From Chloroflexi bacterium OLB13 (GTDB lineage: Bacteria; Chloroflexota; Anaerolineae; Aggregatilineales; Phototrophicaceae), in contig JZRA01000098.1 of assembly GCA_001567485.1 (NCBI GenBank), positions 1 to 38,624 of the forward strand: a stretch of DNA of 38,624 nt, given 5' to 3'. Position 1 is the first letter of the stretch. Each line of letters opens with the position of its first letter. A model generated the notes under the pieces. The model ran no database searches. It was not told the DNA's origin and saw only the letters and a program-made list of their open reading frames with translations. Shown here one piece after another: positions 32,005 to 38,624 of this stretch. The position numbers and the translations under genes are program-made.

Positions 32005-33366
32005 TCAGCCGTCAACCGGAGCAGCCATCAGCATACATATCTCGACCTGTGTTTCGCCCCAGTTTTCTGGATGACATGAGGACAGGTCTAGGGGTAGTTG
32101 ATCTGAAAATAACTCAGGTATCCCAGCCGTAGATTCCCTTTTTGGTACGACGAAAATGGCACGTCGCTTGTCCGGCGAGTATGTGAACAGTTCCGGGGTG
32201 GCGCGGTAAACATACATAAGCGGTGCGTCATAGCAACAGTCGACAAGTAACAAATCGTCCGGTCTGATCCGTTTACCAACTTCCAACGTAAACCGTTCTA
32301 GCGGCGTCGATTTATTGAGACCGACAAATAACACCGCACTTGACATAAGCAGAAACGTCGCCGTGACATCAGATACCATCGGTACGGCGCGTATCGACCG
32401 AGCCAAGCCCACGCCTGCCACAAGTGCCGTCAGCGGAATAAGATAGAAAAAGTTGCGTGCGAAGAATGTCCGCCCTGTCACGACGTCCTGCACGATTGAA
32501 AAGGTTAGTGCGACGCCGACGATAATGCTGCATAAGATCAAGAGATCCCAATTTCTTTTCCAGAGCACTGCTATACCGACGACAATGCCGACTAACAGCA
32601 CCAGCGCAAGCGGCATCGCAAAGATCTGTGTTGTCCATCCGATAATTAGTTCGACAATGCTCGCCTCGCCAAAACCACCAAATGCACTGGCATGTCCATA
32701 TACGAATACAGACATATAGAAGACTCCACCGATGACCGTACCAACAATAATGGGCAGAATAGCGGTATCAACTAATCGCCTTCTCGGATCGCCACGCCAC
32801 ATCCGTAATAGAACCCAAATCAACGCCGCAGCAATTAACAATACCATTGTTGGTAAAGTAAGCGTCAGTAACACTGTCAATACGAGGAGCAAGCGTGAAT
32901 TAGGGAACCAATACCGGCTGCTTGTGCCCAAAAGCTCTCCCACAAAAAGGAGCGTCAAAAGGGCCGACAGTGTATATCCTCGCGCATTGGCGACCATTTC
33001 CGCCCACATTGGCATGATCATCATCACCGCGACAGCGAGAGTTCCGGCTTCGATCCCGGCGATGCGCCGCGTAATTCGGAAAAGCACCGCCACGCACAAG
33101 AGTCCCGATGCCATGGAGACGCTGCGAATTGCTATGATCGAATCACCCATTATGGATGTCATCAACCATACGCCAAAAGAGTGCAGTAGATGGTTATTAG
33201 GGAGTTCGTAGGCAAACAACGCAACGAGAGGAGATTGCGCGTAGCGTAGAAAAGTGAATGATTCGTCATACTGTATTGATCGATGAGCTGACAGCGAAAA
33301 AATAAACCAGACGATCAATAGTAATACTACAGGGATTCCCACCCGTCGTAATGTTGTCTCGTTCAT
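32005..33366 (-). CDS. Polytopic membrane glycosyltransferase-like protein (cassette gene)
   Basis: 453 residues with about ten hydrophobic helices and a soluble C-terminus. The N-terminal half looks like the GT39/ArnT-type (GT-C) fold: an early helix (VVLLLIVWFIFSLSAH), then IQYDESFTFLRY with the Asp-Glu pair expected of GT-C enzymes in the first outside loop, and NNHLLHSFGVWLMTSIMGDS. Later helices and a soluble region (LLVDCCYDAPLMYVYR) follow. Such enzymes transfer sugars from polyprenyl-phosphate donors to lipids or proteins; the substrate is unknown. The ATG overlaps the phosphotransferase stop (ATGA), with AAAGGAG within that gene's last codons, so its translation is coupled. AT-rich relative to flanks, consistent with acquisition. 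Confidence 0.85.
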   Translation of the reverse strand: MNETTLRRVGIPVVLLLIVWFIFSLSAHRSIQYDESFTFLRYAQSPLVALFAYELPNNHLLHSFGVWLMTSIMGDSIIAIRSVSMASGLLCVAVLFRITRRIAGIEAGTLAVAVMMIMPMWAEMVANARGYTLSALLTLLFVGELLGTSSRYWFPNSRLLLVLTVLLTLTLPTMVLLIAAALIWVLLRMWRGDPRRRLVDTAILPIIVGTVIGGVFYMSVFVYGHASAFGGFGEASIVELIIGWTTQIFAMPLALVLLVGIVVGIAVLWKRNWDLLILCSIIVGVALTFSIVQDVVTGRTFFARNFFYLIPLTALVAGVGLARSIRAVPMVSDVTATFLLMSSAVLFVGLNKSTPLERFTLEVGKRIRPDDLLLVDCCYDAPLMYVYRATPELFTYSPDKRRAIFVVPKRESTAGIPELFSDQLPLDLSSCHPENWGETQVEICMLMAAPVDG

Positions 33367-34343
33367 ATTGCTCCTTTATCCACGTATCTTCGCAATTCCG
33401 ACGCTCTCCCCGCGAGGATGCCCGGCGCCTTGCCGCGGTAGGACGGGTGATCGTGATACATGGCTACCCACCGGCACGACGTCGCATAGCGCGCCGCGGC
33501 CAGTGTTTCGAGGTCAGCACCGATCACCGCGTCTAACGCGCGGCCGCTGAACCCCTCCCACAGCGCCGTCTTGATCTCCGCATAGGCCGGGTTGGCGCGC
33601 AGGAACAGCAGCATCGGGGCGAGATCGTACAGCGGCCAGCCCCACGCGCAGTCGTCAAAGTCGAGGAAGCCGACCCGATCCGCATCGAACAGCAGATTGT
33701 CGGGCTTGAGGTCGGCGTGGATGAGCTGCATCACCGCGCCCGACGCACGCTGGCGGTCGAACACCGCCTTTGTGCGCTCGATCACGGCATCGAGCACGTC
33801 CTGAACCGGCTCAAGCAGCGCCTGTCCGGCAGCATCCGGCTGATACGGTGAGTTCGCACCGAACAAGCCTTCGATGTCGAGCGTGGGCCGGTCGAAGCCA
33901 GCGGGCGGATCGAACGCGCGCGCCGCGACGTGCAGCGCGGCGATGGCCTTTCCTGCCGTCGAAGCGTGTTCGGGCGTGAAGCAGTCAACCGCCACCGATT
34001 CTCCGTCCTGCCACGCCAGCAAGGTACAGAGCGCCGGAGTCCGGTCGGTTAGCGCGACGCGCACCGGTTCGGCCAGCGGCTTCGGCACGCTGATGCCACG
34101 GCGGATGAGATCATCCAACACTGCCAGCTCGGACTCGATTCGTACTGACGACTTACGCCCCGGCCAATGCACGCGCACGACGGCCTGCTGCCCGCCGCGT
34201 TCGGCGCGATAAACTGCGTTGCTGCGCAGGCCGAGCAGACGCGGCTCGACATCGTGCCAGCCCCACGCCGTGAGCGCGGCTCGCGCGGCGTTCATCATAG
34301 CGTCCGCGCGCTGTTCGTCGTTGAGATGCTCGAAATCAGACAT
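33363..34343 (-). CDS. Aminoglycoside phosphotransferase (APH)-like protein
   Basis: 326 residues from the ATG at 34343; a GTG at 34385 would add 14. The kinase-like fold is evident: a nucleotide-side region LLGLRSNAVYRAERGGQQAV, VRVHWPGR, the catalytic LIHADLKPDNLLFD (H-D...N pattern) and the metal-binding VGFLDFDDCAWGWPLYDLAP. The family includes aminoglycoside, homoserine and choline kinases; resistance is not implied. The last nine codons (RRYVDKGAI) are AT-rich and appear to come from the inserted cassette, the host's own end (RRYIERGAL) lying 1.45 kb downstream. The protein is therefore still complete. Confidence 0.92.
   Translation of the reverse strand: MSDFEHLNDEQRADAMMNAARAALTAWGWHDVEPRLLGLRSNAVYRAERGGQQAVVRVHWPGRKSSVRIESELAVLDDLIRRGISVPKPLAEPVRVALTDRTPALCTLLAWQDGESVAVDCFTPEHASTAGKAIAALHVAARAFDPPAGFDRPTLDIEGLFGANSPYQPDAAGQALLEPVQDVLDAVIERTKAVFDRQRASGAVMQLIHADLKPDNLLFDADRVGFLDFDDCAWGWPLYDLAPMLLFLRANPAYAEIKTALWEGFSGRALDAVIGADLETLAAARYATSCRWVAMYHDHPSYRGKAPGILAGRASELRRYVDKGAI
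33391..33446. repeat. 56-bp direct repeat, gene-internal copy
   Basis: Identical to 31939-31994. It encodes PSYRGKAPGILAGRASEL within the phosphotransferase reading frame. Confidence 0.95.
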
Positions 34344-34420
34344 ACGCAGAGGATACAGAGAATCCGCCGGAAAGGCGATTTTCACTGCGCCGTCAGCCGA
34401 CGCGATCCCGGTTCACGGCG

Positions 34421-36522
34421 TCACTCGTATTCAGCCCGCAGCCAGCGCAGGTAGGCGATGACGTCAAGCAGTTCCGTATCGCCCCAGTCGGGTCGTCCGC
34501 CGCTCGGTGGCATCGAGACGCCGGTCGTGTTGTCGGGATGATCCGCCGGACGGCCAACACGCAGGAACGCCAGCAGTTCAGCGTCCGGCGCGTAGCGGAT
34601 CAGCGGCGACGTCACCAGCGGCAGCCCCAACCCCGGAACCCCTTCGCCCTCGAACCCGTGGCAGCCCGCGCAGGTCTCCGTATAGAGGGTGTGTCCGCGC
34701 TCGATGCTGCCCTGTCCCGACGCGACGACCGTCGCATCGGGCAGCGGCGTGGCCTGCTGGATCGGGTTGAGCTGCGGGGCGTCGTCGCCTTCCAGCACGC
34801 GGTACACATGCTCAGGCGAGAGGAATTCCGCGCCGTCGATGATGTAGATCTCACCGGCGTTGATCTGGGCGTTGTGCAAACCGTCGCCGCCCATCGCGTT
34901 CGGGATGATGTCGATCACGCCGTCACCGCTCACGTCGTCGACCGTCATAGCGTAGGGCATCATGTCGTTGTCGTCGCCGCCGATGATGAGACGCATCCGC
35001 AGGTTTTGCGGCGGATCGGCCAGCAGGATACGGCCGTCGGTATGCGGCAGTCCGCCGGATTCGCCGAACATCACCGCCATCAACCCGGCGTTGTAGCGCA
35101 CGCGCCCATCCAGCCCCGTCGCATCGTAATCCGGCGCGCCGTAGAACAGGTCGTCAATGCCGTCGCGGTCGAGATCGGCGGCGCGCAGTGTATCGCCCGC
35201 CTTGCTGCCTGCTTGATCGGGATAGATGACGATGGCGCGCTGTGGATCGGCGTCCGCCATGTCAAACATCTGCCCCTCGAACGGGTCGTAGGTATAGATG
35301 ATCCACGCTTCACCCGCTTCGTCGAGGGTGTTGTCCGCGCCGTCCCCGACCATCGTGCCGAGGATCAAGTCGTGACGTCCGTCGCCGTCGAGATCGCCGG
35401 ACGCGATTTCCTCGCCCAGCAGGTCGTTGGCGTCCGCGCCGTAGATCACCGTCACGCTGGAGTCCACCGGCGCACCGTTCTCGTCGATCTTCGCGGCAAG
35501 GTCGATCACCTGCCCGCGCAAGGTTGAACGGCCGAAGATCACGAACGTCTCACCGCTGTTGTAGCGGCGGTTTCCCGGCCCGTCTCCGCCGCCGAACGAC
35601 AGCCCACCAACCCCGCTGGACGCCCGCCACAACCCCGCGCTGACGACCGCATCGTCGATGCCGTCGCCGTTCAGGTCGTCGCCCCACACGGTCGACCCCA
35701 TCAGGTCGTCGTAATCCGCGCCGATGATCCGCGTGGCGCTCTGCGGCGGCTGTTCAAGATCGATCACCGGCCCATACGTCGCCAGCATGTCCGCCGCGCC
35801 GTAGATGATCCACACCTCGCCGGCGTTGATGCGGCGATTCCCCAAGCCGTCCGCCTGATTCGCGCCGATCAACAGGTCGGGGAAGCCGTCGCCGTCGAAG
35901 TCGCCGCCCTCGACCCAGATCCCCAGCCGGTCATCGCGGGTCGCGCCGTGGATGGTGAGCATGTCCGGCGACAGCAAACGCAGGTCGATATCGTCATGCT
36001 GCGCCAAGTCCGCCGCGCCGAACAGCACATAGACCGTCCCCGCGTTGGGGCGGCCCTGCTGCGGCCCATCGCCGTTCTGCGCGCTGAACAGCAGGTCGTC
36101 GTAGCCGTCGCCGTTGAAGTCGTCAATGTACGCTTCCGTGCCGGCCATGTCCCCGCCGTATGCCCCGTAGATCGTGAAGAAGTCGGTCTCCGGCTCGCCT
36201 TCTTCCAGCGCGATATAGCCGGTGGCCTCGCAGACATTCATCAGCAGGCGCACATGCCCCGCGCTGCCGCGCCCGCCATCGGGTAGGGTATGCGCGGCGT
36301 TCTGCCCCGTAGCGACGAGATCGCCACAGCCGTTCCCGTCCAAGTCGCCGGTCTCCACCGGCTTGCCCGTGATCGACGCGCCCGGCGGCATGTCATAGAA
36401 TACGAATAGGCCCACCTGCCGGTGTCCTTTAAGTCCCAGACGTTCGATTCCGTCTGAGCGAACGTTAGCGCCGCCCACACCGCGAGACAGGCGGCGGCCA
36501 GCAAGAATCCACCTTTGCGCAT
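34421..36522 (-). CDS. Exported FG-GAP propeller fused to cytochrome c, frameshifted near the start
   Basis: About 700 residues in the reconstructed span. The ATG at 36522 opens with a signal peptide (GGFLLAAACLAVWAALTFAQ); a single-base loss at 36411-36422 then changes frame before RQVGLFVFYDMPPGASITGK. Repeated FG-GAP blades follow (GDLDGNGCGDLVATGQNAAH, DDFNGDGYDDLLFSAQNGDG, GDFDGDGFPDLLIGANQADG, DDLNGDGIDDAVVSAG, DDVSGDGVIDIIPNAMGGDG), each with an integrin-like calcium loop. The last ~100 residues are a class I cytochrome c: haem site CAGCHGF near residue 617 and a likely Met ligand in GVSMPPSGG. It sits 9 nt behind the other cytochrome gene, so they form one operon. Confidence 0.88.
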
Positions 36523-36531
36523 CACACATCC

Positions 36532-38378
36532 TCATAGTGATTTTAGAAACGCGATCAGATCGTCCAACTGTTGAGGGGTCAGCCCGGCCGCGACGCTGTG
36601 CGTGGGGTCGGTGCGGGACAGCAGTTCGTCCAGCGTCCGCGCGACGCCGTCATGCAGGTACGGCGCGCTCGCCCATAAGCCGCGCAGCAGGGGGTGTCGA
36701 ACGCGCCGTACACCTCCATCGAGAACACAGCGCCGGCCAAGTTGTGCTGCTGCAAGTCCGTATAGCGGGGTGGGGCATGACACCGGCTGCACGCCAGCGC
36801 GTCGCTCATAAACAGCGCCTTGCCGCGCTCCGCCGCGTCGGTCAGGCTGCCGTCCGCCGCGCGATACGGGCTTTGCAGCGCGCCGAACGAGGCGACGTAA
36901 GCCGCAAGCGCGTCCAAATCCGCCGAGCGTCCGGCATACGTCTGGCCCTGCGAAGGGTCGAACACGCCGTCAACGAGGCCCGCCCCGGACATGACACTGC
37001 GGATCGTGTCTTCCATCGTGCTGTGCAGCTCCGGCATCTCGCCTGACCAGTGATACGGGGGCAGCGCGGCGGCTCCGTTCAGAATGGGGGTATTGCGCGG
37101 CCCGCTGCGGAAATTGATCCATGTGCGGGCGTCCATCCCCCCGTCGAAGTGGCAGGTCGCGCAGCTGATCGAGCCGTCGCTCATACCGTCGGCGCGGTGA
37201 AAGAGCACCTTCCCGCGCAGCAGCTGGGGATCAAGCGGCAGTTCGGTGATCTGAAGCACTTCCTGCACCGTGCGAGCGGCCGTGTCGATGATCGAGAGCG
37301 TGCCATCGAGCGCGTTCAGGACGTATGCGCGATCACCGTCCAGCACAATCGCGCGCGGGTTGACGCCGACCGGGATCAGGGTCTCTAAGCGGCCGGTGTC
37401 TGCGTCGATGACGGCGACGCTGTCACTGCCGGATAACACGGTGTACAGGGTGCGCCCATCGGCCGAGATCGCCACGTCGAACGGCATACTCACGGCGCGT
37501 TCGTCCCCTTCCGACAGCGTCAGGCGCGCCTCGCGCACGCCGCGCATCCCGACCAAGTCCATGACGCTGATGACCGGAAACCAGTCCTGCATGTACTGCA
37601 GTGACACGAGCGCCAACCCGGTGCGCGTCTGCGGGATAACCGCCTTGCTGCCGGTCGGATCGATCACGATGCTGCCGGCCAGTTCGCCATCCACCTCGAC
37701 CTCGACCGTGCCGAGCGTAAACGGCGTCCGGCGCACATTCAGCACCGTGACTTGGCCGGTGTAGAAGTGAGTCGCCAGCAGCCATTCGCCGCTTAAAGCG
37801 AGCGCCGCCGGCGCGTTGGGTGTCTCGACCTGATAGAGCGTCTCGCCCGTGGTCAGGTGGACAACGGCGATCTGGTCGCTGGCGAAGCAGCTGACATACG
37901 CGCGCCGCCCGTCCGTCACCACGCCGTAGGGCATCGGACAAACAGGATAAACCGCGGTCAGCGCGGCGGCGTCGAGGTCAACGACGGCCAACGCATTATC
38001 CCCGCGCAGCGTTACCACAACATAACGGCCGTCGGGCGTGATGGCGACCGAACGCGGATCGTCACCGACCGCGATCTCGGCGAGGACACGGCGTTGGGTG
38101 GTGTCGATCACCGTGACGCTGTCGCTGTCCATGTTGGCGCTGACGAGCCGTTCGCCGTGACGCGCCAACGCCCGACTCGATTGGCTGTCCTGCAACGTGG
38201 GCAGCGCGGGGAGCGCATCGGGCGTGGCGACGGGGGTGAGCAGCAGCGGAACCGGGGTGATCGGCGGCGTAGAGGACGAAGGCGAGGCCGCGTCCTGCGA
38301 CTCGGCGGCCGCCCACGGGATCGCAACGCTCAGCACTAGTAATGAGCAAACGACGAACAAACGGGACAAAAAATGCAT
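36532..38378 (-). CDS. Exported YVTN propeller with two haem-c sites (MauG-like), frameshifted at the end
   Basis: About 615 residues in the reconstructed span. The signal peptide (RLFVVCSLLVLSVAIPWAAA) precedes a Ser/Pro linker. The YVTN propeller reads DSDSVTVIDTTQRRVLAEIA, RYVVVTLRGDNALAVVDLD, VTVLNVRRTPF, LYTVLSGSDSVAVIDADTG, AYVLNALDGTLSIIDTAA. The C-terminal part has haem motifs CATCHFDGG (about residue 404) and CSRCHAPP (about residue 531). In the G5 tract at 36690-36694 the frame breaks; one more base restores DTPLLRGLWASAPYLHDGVA and ends at 36532 after a LIAFLKSL tail. Di-haem cytochromes of this type are peroxidases or oxidases in the envelope. The ATG at 38378 fits the signal peptide; a TACAAT near 38435 may be its -10 box. 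Confidence 0.9.
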
Positions 38379-38516
38379 TCCGTGACCACCTGCCAACTTG
38401 CTGGAACATGCGCCGATGTACGGGCGCTGGCCCCATTGTAGCCGTATCTGCCGTCATGCTAAGAGGGAGAGATCGTTTGGGTGGGAATGTCGGGCGGCGA
38501 GGTCAAACCCGGCCCT

Positions 38517-38590
38517 TGAACCCCTCACCCCCGGCCACTGAACCCTCACCCCCGGCCCCTCTCCCACAAGGGGGAGAGGGGAGAAGGATG
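38517..38590. repeat. Intergenic CTCACCCCCGGCC palindromic repeat
   Basis: Two direct copies of a TGAACC(C)CTCACCCCCGGCC block are followed by a perfect 10-bp hairpin CCCCTCTCCC / GGGAGAGGGG (38556-38581, 6-nt loop). Degraded relatives occur at about 12143-12180 and inside the element at 27191-27374, so it is a family of interspersed repeats in this genome. The rest of 38397-38624 holds no gene. Confidence 0.75.
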
Positions 38591-38624
38591 TGTGCGTGGG
38601 AGTTTGAAAGTCGCTCTGTGTGGT

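Larger units (their letters stand above)
31939..33446 (-). mobile_element. Candidate integrated cassette at a protein-gene 3' end
   Basis: One membrane-enzyme gene bounded by perfect 56-bp direct repeats; the repeat period is 1,452 bp. The inner segment is visibly AT-richer than its surroundings. The left copy of the repeat continues into an element-like, AT-rich substitute for the last 28 nt of the phosphotransferase gene; the right copy continues into the GC-rich original end. This is the arrangement left by site-specific integration into a gene's 3' end, where the element carries its own copy of the gene end (as seen with tRNA, guaA or icd sites). No recombinase gene is present, so it would have to act in trans. 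Campbell-type homologous integration of a related allele is the main alternative. Confidence 0.65.

Noticed and set aside
30371..32074. 567-codon open frame opposite the LCP gene
   Set aside because: Arg/Asp/Val-rich with no family motifs; the LCP domain is clear on the other strand.
33363..34343. Antibiotic-resistance gene interpretation of the APH-like protein
   Set aside because: The fold is shared with many metabolic kinases; nothing in the sequence or context points to a drug substrate.

Overview
The window is a high-GC bacterial chromosome segment. The most likely source is the phylum Chloroflexota, close to Anaerolineae. That is inferred from gene flavour only: an LCP protein and a lipoprotein with Thr/Pro-rich linkers, an Sec-type lipoprotein with a WPDATLGC domain, a DUF6062-like Cys protein, a vWA/BatA-like protein, FG-GAP and YVTN cytochromes, and intergenic heptamer repeats. 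No rRNA, tRNA, CRISPR or prophage was seen.

Layout. 1-1.47 kb: two small unknown genes and a P-loop kinase with its own near-consensus promoter. 1.58-2.95 kb: the translation operon infC-rpmI-rplT on the minus strand, with a promoter, an AUU-started infC and a strong terminator. 2.95-5.2 kb: a DedA protein, an unknown membrane protein and a FrnE/DsbA-like oxidoreductase. 5.3-7.9 kb: a pseudouridine-phosphate glycosidase with a broken C-terminus, then a divergent MarR regulator and MhqO-like dioxygenase sharing an operator region. 8-11.8 kb: a PAS-HisKA protein without an ATPase domain, two small unknown genes, prmC (frameshifted), a lipoprotein and a DUF167 protein. 12.2-16.9 kb: a membrane MutS homologue, a UxuB-like SDR, an NmrA-like protein and the Cys-rich protein. 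17-19.9 kb: a sugar ABC transporter (binding protein, permease, ATPase). 20.1-23 kb: a NarL-type two-component pair and DoxX. 23.1-24.6 kb: an ECF sigma factor and a membrane-anchored partner. 24.9-29.4 kb: vWA membrane protein, a repeat island, an NHL-type propeller and a LysE exporter. 29.5-34.3 kb: an orphan MT-A70 methyltransferase, an LCP protein, and an AT-richer membrane-protein gene inserted at the 3' end of an aminoglycoside-phosphotransferase-like gene. 34.4-38.4 kb: a two-gene exported cytochrome operon.

Two signals stand out. First, a 1,452-bp segment carrying one membrane-enzyme gene sits between perfect 56-bp direct repeats and replaces the last codons of the phosphotransferase gene with a diverged but protein-conserving copy, while the original gene end survives 1.45 kb downstream. 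This looks like site-specific integration into a protein-gene 3' end by an element with no recombinase of its own. Second, at least seven genes (psuG, prmC, vWA, NHL, LysE, FG-GAP, YVTN cytochrome) are interrupted by single-base indels although both halves look conserved. The likely explanation is assembly or sequencing error, several in homopolymers, so the affected ends are given here as the reconstructed gene spans.
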